Below are positions 34,277 through 41,480 of a DNA stretch of 64,000 nucleotides, one piece after another; position 1 is the first letter of the stretch; every line of letters begins with the position of its first letter. Below the pieces are notes generated by a model. It saw only the letters and a program-made list of their open reading frames with translations. It was not told the origin of the DNA and made no database searches. The stretch covers positions 1,116,001 through 1,180,000 of the forward strand of contig CP059070.1 in NCBI GenBank assembly GCA_017798125.1. The letters are read 5' to 3'. Both the position numbers and the translations under genes were made by a program. Source of the stretch: Cryomorphaceae bacterium. GTDB lineage: Bacteria > Bacteroidota > Bacteroidia > Flavobacteriales > ECT2AJA-044.

Positions 34277-34284
34277 TATCTTTG
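34277..34284 (+). promoter_or_regulatory. -7 box upstream of the WecA-like gene
   Basis: TATCTTTG is an exact match to the Bacteroidota consensus TAnnTTTG and ends 31 bp before the ATG at 34316. It lies in the 68-bp gap that is the first real break after the long gene series, so a new transcript probably starts here. No clear -33 TTTG was found. Confidence 0.6.
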
Positions 34285-34315
34285 TAAGCGCGCTGTCTCC
34301 TTAATATTCTATTGT

Positions 34316-35452
34316 ATGTGGTGGACGAGCCTTTTATCTTCTCACGCTGTTGCTATCATTAGCGGTCTACTAGCCCTTAGCTTGACGGCAATGTCGATTC
34401 CAGTAATTATTCGGGTTGCAAGGATAAAACACCTTATGGATGTGCCCGGTGAAAGAAGTTCCCATTCTAATAAAGTACCGACCTTAGGCGGTGTCGGAAT
34501 TTTCTTCGGACTCTCAATCGCTCTTTGCATTTTCGCAAGTTTTCAGGGGTCTAATGAATTATTTGTAATGCTAGGGGCGCTTATTATACTCTTCTTTACA
34601 GGCATAAAAGATGATATATTAGTCCTTGCGCCGATTACTAAGTTTACCACGCAGATTATTTGCGCGGTAGTATTGACAGTACTGTGTGATGTTAGGATTG
34701 AAAAATTTCAGGGCCTCTTAGGCATTCATGAGCTACCATATTTGGTGAGTGTAGCTTTCACTGTTTTTGTGTCTGTTCTCATCATCAACGCTTTTAACTT
34801 GATTGATGGAATAGATGGACTGGCCGGGGGTATAGCCTTAATAGGTACTGTTTTTTTTGGCACGTATTTTTATCTGGATGGAGATACGGACTATGTTCTT
34901 CTTTCAAGTGCGCTTATCGGCAGCCTCCTGAGCTTCCTTTGGTTCAACTTTTCGAGGCGACAAAAGATTTTTATGGGAGATACTGGATCGATGATAGTCG
35001 GATACCTCTTGGCGTTTCTTGCCGTTAAGTTTATTCAGTTGAATCAATCATCAGAAAGTCAAATCATTGTTAGGAATGCTCCTGTGATTGCAATCTCTGT
35101 TCTGTTTTTTCCTTTAATGGATACTTTACGTGTTTTCATAGTGCGAATACTCAATAAGAAAAGCCCATTTGAAGCGGATAAGAACCATATTCATCACAGA
35201 CTATTGTCACTTGGTTTATCTCATACCCAGTCATCCATTATGGTGTATATGTTTAGCTTAATTGTCATTGGCTTTTCGCTTTATTTCAATCATAACGGGA
35301 TACATACTCATTTGATAATGCTGTTATCCTTTGGCATTCTCCTATCCTTGATTCCGTTTATGATTGAACGGAAAGATGGTTCGATTAAAATTTCCCAGCT
35401 GTTGCAAACGGATGTAAAGAAAGAAAAGGAAGATGACCAAGTAAGTCATTAA
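34316..35452 (+). CDS. Polyprenyl-phosphate sugar-1-phosphate transferase, WecA/TagO-type
   Basis: A 378-residue polytopic enzyme of the MraY/WecA family with about ten hydrophobic segments. Diagnostic cytoplasmic motifs are present: VPTLGGVGIF, the Asp-Asp pair in GIKDDILVLAP, NAFNLIDGIDGLAGG, FMGDTGS and the HIHHRLL motif of non-MraY members. It would start each repeat unit by moving a HexNAc-1-phosphate (or derivative) from UDP onto undecaprenyl phosphate. It has its own promoter box. The C-terminal tail is short and basic. It is the only initiating transferase seen in the window. Confidence 0.92.
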   Translation: MWWTSLLSSHAVAIISGLLALSLTAMSIPVIIRVARIKHLMDVPGERSSHSNKVPTLGGVGIFFGLSIALCIFASFQGSNELFVMLGALIILFFTGIKDDILVLAPITKFTTQIICAVVLTVLCDVRIEKFQGLLGIHELPYLVSVAFTVFVSVLIINAFNLIDGIDGLAGGIALIGTVFFGTYFYLDGDTDYVLLSSALIGSLLSFLWFNFSRRQKIFMGDTGSMIVGYLLAFLAVKFIQLNQSSESQIIVRNAPVIAISVLFFPLMDTLRVFIVRILNKKSPFEADKNHIHHRLLSLGLSHTQSSIMVYMFSLIVIGFSLYFNHNGIHTHLIMLLSFGILLSLIPFMIERKDGSIKISQLLQTDVKKEKEDDQVSH

Positions 35453-35530
35453 AGCTAAATTAGTCCTGTGGTATTACATGCGATTAATTTTGGCATCTAT
35501 TTCCCTCGGGCATTTACATGCCAGTTTCAA

Positions 35531-37096
35531 ATGAGCTTATATAGGAGAAGTCTCTACCCAGTTGCGGTATTCTTTATATCCATCTTGCCGTATTCGTTGG
35601 TAGCTCAATACCCTACCGTGCCCTTGAATGCCGATTTGGTGTATAGTGCGCAGGCCGAAGGAGGGGTGGAGCACAGCTCCTTTCTGCCGTTGATTGACGA
35701 GGGGAAGTGCCGCATCGAGCCGCAGGCTCAGAGTCAAAGAAACTGGCTCTATCGCAAGCTATTTGAAGAGCACTTAGTCGATCAGAACACCGAGGATTAT
35801 CATATTACGATTGACCCGGTGGTTGATTTTCGTTCTGGATTTTCGAATAATTCTCGTTTTCCGTTTACGGATACCTACGGGTTTAGCGCAGAAGGGCGGA
35901 TCGGGAAGAATGTTTGGTTTCAAACCGGCCTGTACTTTGGATTTGAGCGATTCCCGGATTACGTTGACGCGCGGGTACGATTATTAAATGCGGTTCCCGG
36001 TCGCGTGGTACCCCAAAATGACCCGAATGGTGCTCTTTCCTGGTATTGGGGGCGCGGTACGATAATGTGGCGACTGAACAAGTTTTTTACTCTTCGAGGG
36101 GGAACAGATAAGCACTTTATTGGAGACGGCTACCGCTCATTGATTTGGAGCGATAACGCGATGAACTCGCCGTTCTTTGAAATTCGCACCAATGTGGGCC
36201 AGTTCCAGTATGTGAATCTTTGGACCGTTCAACGCGATATAAACTGGACTCCGCCCAGTCAGAATAGCTATTTCAGAAAGTATGTGAGCGCTCACTATCT
36301 GAGTTGGAATTTTGCGCCGAAGTGGGAGTGGAGCCTTTTTGAGACCATTGTTTGGGCAGGCGATAGCAGTGGAGTAGGGAGAATGGAACCCGAAATGCTG
36401 AATCCCATTATTTTCCTGAGGGCGGCGGAGTACGCAGTCAATTCGGGAGGAGGAAATGCTATGTTAGGGACCAACCTCAGGTATTCCTTGAATGACCATT
36501 TCACCTTTTATGGGCAATTCTCCTTAGATGAACTCAAGTTTAGTGAGATCCTTTCGGGCGACGGCTGGTGGGCCAACAAGTTTGCTTGGCAATTGGGTGT
36601 GAAGGGATATAATTTGGGCATTGAGGGCCTCCATGCGCAGCTGGAGTACAACCAGATCCGCCCCTACATGTACAGCCATCGGAGTACCTTCACGAGTTTC
36701 ACCCACTACAACTACAGCAATGCGCATCCGGCAGGTGGAAACCTGAGGGAAGGTGTGGCCATTTTCCGTTACAACAAAGACCGATGGCGCTTCAAGGCTC
36801 AGTTCAATTACCTGGTTCAAGGGCGCGATACCCTTGGTTCGAATTGGGGCGCCAATCCGCTCATCAGCTATGACGAGCGCGAGCAGGAATACGGCAATGA
36901 AATTGGCCAAGGTGTTCGGACCGAGGTCTTCTTTACGGATCTTCAGGCCGCGTGGGTGGTGAATCCGGCGACGAACTTGCAGATTGAAACGGGCGTCATG
37001 ATTCGTAATGCCAATTCAGAAGTGACGGACGAGTCCTTTACGTACTGGTATTTTGGCCTTCGGACCTTGTTTGCAAATTACTACTACGACTACTGA
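35531..37096 (+). CDS. remB: Outer-membrane protein, RemB/Wzi-like
   Basis: A predicted outer-membrane beta-barrel of 521 residues. I use the ATG at 35531, which gives a signal peptide (basic MSLYRRS, hydrophobic YPVAVFFISILPYSLVA, cut near Gln). The GTG at 35468 would put 21 odd residues before it. The sequence is rich in aromatic and alternating residues and contains WGRGTIMWRLNKFFTLRGG and HFIGDGYRSLIWSDNAMNSPFF, which I associate with RemB, a Flavobacterium gliding-linked protein, and with the Wzi capsule-assembly group. The C-terminus ends in aromatic Tyr residues typical of a barrel. Placement after WecA suggests a link between capsule and cell surface. Confidence 0.65.
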   Translation: MSLYRRSLYPVAVFFISILPYSLVAQYPTVPLNADLVYSAQAEGGVEHSSFLPLIDEGKCRIEPQAQSQRNWLYRKLFEEHLVDQNTEDYHITIDPVVDFRSGFSNNSRFPFTDTYGFSAEGRIGKNVWFQTGLYFGFERFPDYVDARVRLLNAVPGRVVPQNDPNGALSWYWGRGTIMWRLNKFFTLRGGTDKHFIGDGYRSLIWSDNAMNSPFFEIRTNVGQFQYVNLWTVQRDINWTPPSQNSYFRKYVSAHYLSWNFAPKWEWSLFETIVWAGDSSGVGRMEPEMLNPIIFLRAAEYAVNSGGGNAMLGTNLRYSLNDHFTFYGQFSLDELKFSEILSGDGWWANKFAWQLGVKGYNLGIEGLHAQLEYNQIRPYMYSHRSTFTSFTHYNYSNAHPAGGNLREGVAIFRYNKDRWRFKAQFNYLVQGRDTLGSNWGANPLISYDEREQEYGNEIGQGVRTEVFFTDLQAAWVVNPATNLQIETGVMIRNANSEVTDESFTYWYFGLRTLFANYYYDY

Positions 37097-37118
37097 CCCC
37101 TTTTAAGTCCGCAAGTGT

Positions 37119-37126
37119 TATCTTTG
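37119..37126 (+). promoter_or_regulatory. -7 box of the ctaB / cytochrome oxidase operon
   Basis: TATCTTTG followed by CAC is an exact TAnnTTTG match and ends nine bases before the ATG at 37136. A transcript starting 5-9 bases downstream would be leaderless or nearly so. The box overlaps the alternative GTG start at 37115, which argues for the downstream ATG as the real start. Confidence 0.6.
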
Positions 37127-37135
37127 CACGCACTT

Positions 37136-38029
37136 ATGAAGGAGGCCCAAGAAATCACTGCTACACAGACATCGAGCTTCAAGGATTACGTCGCTTTGGC
37201 GAAGCCGCGCTTGGCCACAAGCGTTGTGTTTAGTGCCGGAGCAGGTTACCTGATCGGGATGCCGGCCTTCGATGGCTTCATGTTCACCCTACTTCTTTTG
37301 GGTGGCTTCTTGGTTGTGGGTTCTTCGAACGCTTTTAACCAGGTGATTGAGCGCAATCAGGATGCATTGATGGATCGGACCAAAGACCGCCCTGTCCCTG
37401 CGGGACGATTATCGGTTCTCCAGGCCTTGATCGCCGCGACCGTTATGGGACTTGTAGGTCTCGGTTTGCTGTACTGGATCAATCCGCTGTCGGCCATGTT
37501 CGGGGCATTGAGCCTCTTCATTTATACGGCCGTATACACCCCACTTAAGGGCGTGACGCCACTCGCAGTGTTCATCGGGGCCATTCCAGGAGCCATTCCA
37601 TTCATGTTGGGCTGGGTGGCCGCCAACAACGACTTTGATATTGAGCCGGGCATGCTCTTCGCGATGCAGTTTTTCTGGCAATTCCCTCACTTCTGGGCCA
37701 TTGCCTGGATTCTGGACGATGACTACAAGAAAGCGGGCTACGTGCTCCTTCCTAGCGGTAAGCGGGACAACAGCAGCGCCATTCAGGCCGTGTTCTACAC
37801 CGTTTGGACCGTCATTGCTAGTCTGATTCCGGCGACCGGACTGACCGGGAGCCTCATTTTAAGCACACCAGGTGCTGTAGCGGTGGCTTTGGCAGGCGGA
37901 CTTTTCCTCTGGCAAAGCTGGAACCTTTTTAGAGGCCAATCGGTTGTGGAGGCAAAGAAATTGATGTTCGCGAGCATCATCTATATGCCCGTGGTTCAGA
38001 TCATTTATGTGCTTGACGCGATATGGTAG
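37136..38029 (+). CDS. ctaB: Heme O synthase (protoheme IX farnesyltransferase)
   Basis: A 297-residue UbiA-family membrane prenyltransferase that turns heme B into heme O for terminal oxidases. The first Asp-rich motif spans N68-P86 (includes IERNQDALMDRTKDRP) and the second region carries DDDYKKAGYVLLP. About eight to nine membrane segments are present. The ATG at 37136 is chosen because a promoter box overlaps the upstream GTG option. The next gene, an oxidase subunit III, starts within the last codons (7-bp overlap), so this is the head of the oxidase accessory operon. Confidence 0.93.
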   Translation: MKEAQEITATQTSSFKDYVALAKPRLATSVVFSAGAGYLIGMPAFDGFMFTLLLLGGFLVVGSSNAFNQVIERNQDALMDRTKDRPVPAGRLSVLQALIAATVMGLVGLGLLYWINPLSAMFGALSLFIYTAVYTPLKGVTPLAVFIGAIPGAIPFMLGWVAANNDFDIEPGMLFAMQFFWQFPHFWAIAWILDDDYKKAGYVLLPSGKRDNSSAIQAVFYTVWTVIASLIPATGLTGSLILSTPGAVAVALAGGLFLWQSWNLFRGQSVVEAKKLMFASIIYMPVVQIIYVLDAIW

Positions 38030-38595
38030 ATTCAGTACTTAAGGAGCAGAGAAAGAAGGCGGCGAAGCCGATGTTGTGGATCGGCATGGTCAGTATGGCC
38101 ATGGTATTTGCGGGGTTGACCTCGGGATACATCGTTCGTCGGGCCGAAGGCAATTGGATCCTCTTTGACCTTCCGCAGGATATGTACATCAGTACGGTGG
38201 CCATTGTCCTGAGTAGTGTGACCATGATTTTTGCGACGCGCGCTGCCAAGGCTCAGGACCGGAACAAAATGCTGAGCGGTTTGCTCGGAACCTTTATCCT
38301 GGGCAGCATCTTCGTATACATGCAGTTCGAGGCGTTTGAGACCCTAATCAACGGTGGGATTTACTTCACCGGGGAGTCGTCCAATGCGGCGGGGAGCTTC
38401 TTGTACGTCATTGTTATTGCGCACTTGGTGCACGTGGCTTTTGGCTTCATCAGCCTTCTGTACATGATGGTCAATGGCCTTAGAGGAAAATACGACAACG
38501 GAAATATACTTGGATTGGAGATCGGCGGGCAGTTCTGGCACTTCTTGGACGGGGTGTGGATCTACCTTTTTGTCTTCCTTCTACTGGTGCGATAA
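38023..38595 (+). CDS. Heme-copper oxidase subunit III (short form)
   Basis: A 190-residue membrane protein with five hydrophobic segments, of the cytochrome c/quinol oxidase subunit III family. Its end, GQFWHFLDGVWIYLFVFLLLVR, is the signature last helix of CyoC/CoxC proteins (W-H-F-x-D-x-V-W). Bacteroidota commonly carry two adjacent subunit-III genes, and this is the shorter one. It overlaps the ctaB stop by 7 bp. It stabilises the catalytic subunits, which are encoded outside the window. Confidence 0.9.
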   Translation: MVDSVLKEQRKKAAKPMLWIGMVSMAMVFAGLTSGYIVRRAEGNWILFDLPQDMYISTVAIVLSSVTMIFATRAAKAQDRNKMLSGLLGTFILGSIFVYMQFEAFETLINGGIYFTGESSNAAGSFLYVIVIAHLVHVAFGFISLLYMMVNGLRGKYDNGNILGLEIGGQFWHFLDGVWIYLFVFLLLVR

Positions 38596-38620
38596 ACACT
38601 GGCTTTTTGCAAAAACTTCG

Positions 38621-38628
38621 TATTATTG
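38621..38628 (+). promoter_or_regulatory. Possible -7 box before the long subunit III gene
   Basis: TATTATTG, followed by CACC, is one base off TAnnTTTG and ends 25 bp before the ATG at 38654, in a 58-bp gap within the oxidase operon. It may provide an internal promoter. Confidence 0.3.
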
Positions 38629-38653
38629 CACCACCTAACTAAAGACCCTTTTA

Positions 38654-39562
38654 ATGGCAACGGTTGCAGCAGAAGAAAACGTGTGGGGCGGAGGTAATCG
38701 CCCGTTTGGTGCGAGCTACGGAAAACTTATGATGTGGTTTTTCTTGGTGTCGGATGCGCTGACTTTCTCCGGATTTTTGACCGCTTACGGTCTGATGCGC
38801 TTCAAGTTCATCGAAACTTGGCCCATCGCAGAAAACGTTTTTACCCACTTCCCATTTGTTGAAGGAGACCAGCCACTTCTTTATGTGGCCTTGATGACCT
38901 TCATTCTGATTATGTCTTCTGTGACCATGGTATTGGCCGTGCACGAAGGGGAGCACATGAACCAGAAGAAAGTGGCCATGTGGATGTTTGCTACCATCAT
39001 CGGTGGATTCATCTTCTTGGGCTCACAGGCTTGGGAGTGGTATCACTTCATCATCGGAGATAAGGGGGCCATCGAATTGACTACAGGTGAAATCATGCAT
39101 GTGGTGGATGCCGAAGGGGAACACATTAGTTTAGGTACGGTCGTTCACGGTCCCGATCATCACGGTGCCCACGGACATCACGAGCACTTTGAAATTGCTC
39201 AAGTGCAAGAAGGATTTGCAGCTGGAGAGTACAGCCTGAAAGAACCCGGAAAAGAAGGGATCACCATGAGTAAGGAAGAGGCCTTGGAGCACTTCCCAGA
39301 AGCGATGGTGGTACAGGGAGCCAACATGACCCGAAACGAGTACGGTCAGCCGCTCTTCGCGAACTTCTTCTTCTTTATCACCGGATTCCACGGATTTCAC
39401 GTGTTCTCTGGTGTGGTACTGAACATTGTTATTTTCATCAACATTTTGGCAGGTACCTATCAGGCGCGCGGCCACTATGAGATGGTTGAAAAAGTTGGAT
39501 TGTACTGGCACTTTGTAGACTTGGTGTGGGTATTCGTCTTCACCTTCTTCTACCTGGTCTAA
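38654..39562 (+). CDS. Cytochrome c oxidase subunit III (long form)
   Basis: A 302-residue subunit III with the family ending LYWHFVDLVWVFVFTFFYLV and the helix block FFITGFHGFHVFSG. Between hydrophobic segments it carries a long hydrophilic insert of about 90 residues. The insert begins with a histidine-rich stretch, HGPDHHGAHGHHEH (165-178; seven His in 14 residues), and continues with an acidic part. The insert could bind metal or simply be a loop peculiar to the phylum. The gene is preceded by a weak promoter-like box and followed 43 bp later by subunit IV. Confidence 0.92.
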   Translation: MATVAAEENVWGGGNRPFGASYGKLMMWFFLVSDALTFSGFLTAYGLMRFKFIETWPIAENVFTHFPFVEGDQPLLYVALMTFILIMSSVTMVLAVHEGEHMNQKKVAMWMFATIIGGFIFLGSQAWEWYHFIIGDKGAIELTTGEIMHVVDAEGEHISLGTVVHGPDHHGAHGHHEHFEIAQVQEGFAAGEYSLKEPGKEGITMSKEEALEHFPEAMVVQGANMTRNEYGQPLFANFFFFITGFHGFHVFSGVVLNIVIFINILAGTYQARGHYEMVEKVGLYWHFVDLVWVFVFTFFYLV

Positions 39563-39605
39563 TAGGAAAAGTTTCATCGGGCCGTAGGCCCAAAGCGATA
39601 AGATT

Positions 39606-39920
39606 ATGTCTGGAATTTCTGTTAAGCGTATTTGGTTCGTTTTTTGGTTGCTTTTGGTCGTCACGACTGTTGAGGTAGCCTTGGGTATCATCAAGCCGGA
39701 TGTGATGATGGTGAACGTCATGGGCACCAGCCTATTGAACTTGACCTTTATCATCTTGACCCTCGTGAAGGCGTACTACATTGTGATGTACTTCATGCAC
39801 TTCAAATACGAGCGTTCTGGAATGAGATGGGCCATTGCATTGCCCGCTTTGATCCTTATTCCTTATTTGGTGTTTATTCTTTTAGTTGAAGGTGGATACA
39901 TCTACCAAGTGATCAGCTAA
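39606..39920 (+). CDS. Cytochrome c oxidase subunit IV family protein
   Basis: A 104-residue protein with three hydrophobic helices, the size and layout of the small CyoD/caa3 subunit IV family. The segment VKAYYIVMYFMHFKYE is typical. It lies between subunit III and the SCO copper chaperone in the standard Bacteroidota order. A short GGGCC-GTA-GGCCC inverted repeat in the 43-bp gap upstream may modulate expression. Confidence 0.85.
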   Translation: MSGISVKRIWFVFWLLLVVTTVEVALGIIKPDVMMVNVMGTSLLNLTFIILTLVKAYYIVMYFMHFKYERSGMRWAIALPALILIPYLVFILLVEGGYIYQVIS

Positions 39921-39932
39921 AAGAAACGTTAC

Positions 39933-40685
39933 ATGAAATCCAAAGCGCTCAGGCAGGCCGTCATACTACTGGCGATCCTCGTATTTCCCTCAGCCTTTTA
40001 CATTGCCCTGACAACGGGACGGCACAACTTTGTGCACTTGAGCTACATCGGCCCGCGTTTGGGTGTAGACACCATTGAAGTCGACGGCCGACCGGTCGTG
40101 GACACCATCTACCACAGCATTCCCGACTTCTCCTTGATTGATCAGGACGGGGAGGAATTTGAGTCTTCCGCCTACGGCGGGATGGTATACGTCGCGGACT
40201 TTTTCTTCACCTCGTGCCCGACCATCTGCCCGGCCATGCAGCAAAGCATGCTTCGCCTACAGAGCCGCTTTGAGGAGTACGACGACTTCGCCCTGCTCAG
40301 CTTCAGCGTAGACCCCGAACACGACACTTCAGAAGTGCTGAAGGCCTACGGTGATGATATCGGGGTCAACTGGGATAAATGGACCTTTTTGACCGGCCCG
40401 CGCGACAGCATCTACGATGTGGCCACTCGAGGATATTTTGTCAACGCCATGGTCGACGACTTGGCCCCTGGAGGGTTTTTGCATTCGGAATACTTGGTCT
40501 TGATCGATAAGGACGGACACATTCGTTCGGGCATCGACAAGCGCGGAAATCCAAGAGCGGTGTACGATGGCACCTCAGATGCAGAGGTGAATGAACTTAT
40601 TGACGACATTAAGGTGTTATTAGCAGAGTACCGTCTTGCCACCAAACGGGCCGAAAAGAAACGAATGGAACATGGCAACAACTAA
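39933..40685 (+). CDS. SCO1/SenC copper chaperone for cytochrome oxidase
   Basis: A 250-residue thioredoxin-like protein with one N-terminal membrane anchor (AVILLAILVFPSAFYIAL). The copper site is intact: Cys95-x3-Cys99 in TSCPTICPAMQ and His184 in GFLHSEYLVLID. It delivers copper to the CuA centre of oxidase subunit II in the periplasm. Subunit II is not in the window. The gene ends inside the start of the DUF420 gene (14-bp overlap). Confidence 0.93.
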   Translation: MKSKALRQAVILLAILVFPSAFYIALTTGRHNFVHLSYIGPRLGVDTIEVDGRPVVDTIYHSIPDFSLIDQDGEEFESSAYGGMVYVADFFFTSCPTICPAMQQSMLRLQSRFEEYDDFALLSFSVDPEHDTSEVLKAYGDDIGVNWDKWTFLTGPRDSIYDVATRGYFVNAMVDDLAPGGFLHSEYLVLIDKDGHIRSGIDKRGNPRAVYDGTSDAEVNELIDDIKVLLAEYRLATKRAEKKRMEHGNN

Positions 40686-41205
40686 TCTGAACGACAAGGT
40701 CTGGGTGCCGATCATCATCGCGCTCTCCATCATTATTCCTGTAGCCGTCGCGGTCTTGATCTACTTCCCCATGGATCTGGTCAACATCGACGCCAACTTC
40801 CCGCTTTTTCACGCCACCATCAACGGTACCGTTTCAGTGCTCCTTGCCTTGGGTTTGTGGTTGATAAAATCGGGTAAGCGCGAGGCCCATCAGAAAGTCA
40901 TGTGGACGGCCTTCGTCCTGAGTTCCTTCTTCTTGGTCAGCTATGTCCTTTCTAAGGTCAATACGCCTCCAACTCCTTATGGGGGAGAGGGGATAATGCG
41001 CAGTGTGTACTACTTCATCCTGATCTCTCATATTTTCTTGGCCATCTTCATCGTGCCGTTGGCACTCTTCAGCATCTACCGAGGCACCAAGGGCGAGTTC
41101 GACAAGCATCGCCGCATCGCCAAGATCACCTGGCCCATCTGGTTCTATGTATCCGTAACCGGTGTGCTCGTCTACCTTTTCATGGCGCCGTATTACAGCT
41201 TCTGA
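40672..41205 (+). CDS. DUF420 membrane protein
   Basis: A 177-residue protein with about five hydrophobic helices and the DUF420 pattern: LFHATINGTVSVLLALGLW, HQKVMWTAFVLSSFFLVSYV, and the late GEFDKHRRIAKITWPIWFYVSVTGV. I start at ATG 40672, which overlaps the end of the SCO gene; the frame upstream only reads through SCO. The family is regularly found beside oxidase genes in Bacteroidota and Bacilli and is thought to help oxidase assembly, perhaps with heme or copper, but its function is not established. It is the last gene of the operon. Confidence 0.88.
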   Translation: MATTNLNDKVWVPIIIALSIIIPVAVAVLIYFPMDLVNIDANFPLFHATINGTVSVLLALGLWLIKSGKREAHQKVMWTAFVLSSFFLVSYVLSKVNTPPTPYGGEGIMRSVYYFILISHIFLAIFIVPLALFSIYRGTKGEFDKHRRIAKITWPIWFYVSVTGVLVYLFMAPYYSF

Positions 41206-41226
41206 ATTTTTACAAAATCCCACATC

Positions 41227-41247
41227 ATATTCTCATTATGAGAATAT
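41227..41247. promoter_or_regulatory. 21-bp palindrome, operator or hairpin
   Basis: Two perfect 10-base arms, ATATTCTCAT and ATGAGAATAT, are separated by one base. The AT-rich arms and minimal spacer look more like a protein-binding operator than a terminator, and no T-tract follows. It lies 22 bp after the stop of the DUF420 gene. Confidence 0.5.
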
Positions 41248-41259
41248 TGACGAAGGTTG

Positions 41260-41275
41260 TGTGACTTAAGTCACT
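41260..41275. promoter_or_regulatory. CRP/FNR-family binding site candidate
   Basis: TGTGA-CTTAAG-TCACT matches the CRP/FNR consensus TGTGA-N6-TCACA at nine of ten defined bases, and its core GTGACTTAAGTCAC is a perfect 14-bp palindrome. It lies 17 bp before the near-consensus -7 box at 41292-41299, which would put its centre at roughly -37 from a start near 41305, close to the usual class II activator position. No regulator gene of this family is in the window. Confidence 0.5.
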
Positions 41276-41480
41276 GATACACAGGATTTAGTAAAATTGG
41301 CAAAATTTATGACACTCTGTTGCTTGTTCGTCCCACCTGACGGAACGTGTTGGATTTGACAGAGCTGGTCAAAGCAACGGGCATGAAACAACAACTGACG
41401 TCGTAAAACGTCGATGACGTTGGTTACGTATTTGCCGTTTCAGACGGTGGGGAGAGCCCTAAACTCTAACCCGTGCCCGT

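Larger units (their letters stand above)
41206..41480 (+). other. Intergenic control region before the giant adhesin
   Basis: This 275-bp non-coding stretch separates the oxidase operon from the giant secreted protein. It contains two perfect palindromes described separately (41227-41247 and 41260-41275), a near-consensus -7 box TAAAATTG at 41292-41299, and a 13-bp inverted repeat ACGTC-gat-GACGT at 41408-41420 next to the palindrome GACGTC (41397-41402). No T-tract terminator for the oxidase operon was found. If transcription starts near 41305 the leader is about 175 nt long. Confidence 0.6.

Noticed and set aside
39131-39754. 207-codon open frame opposite the oxidase genes
   Set aside because: It spans two conserved oxidase genes and their gap on the other strand; shadow frame.
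41227-41247. Palindrome as a terminator for the oxidase operon
   Set aside because: AT-rich stem with a one-base loop and no T-tract; an operator is more likely.
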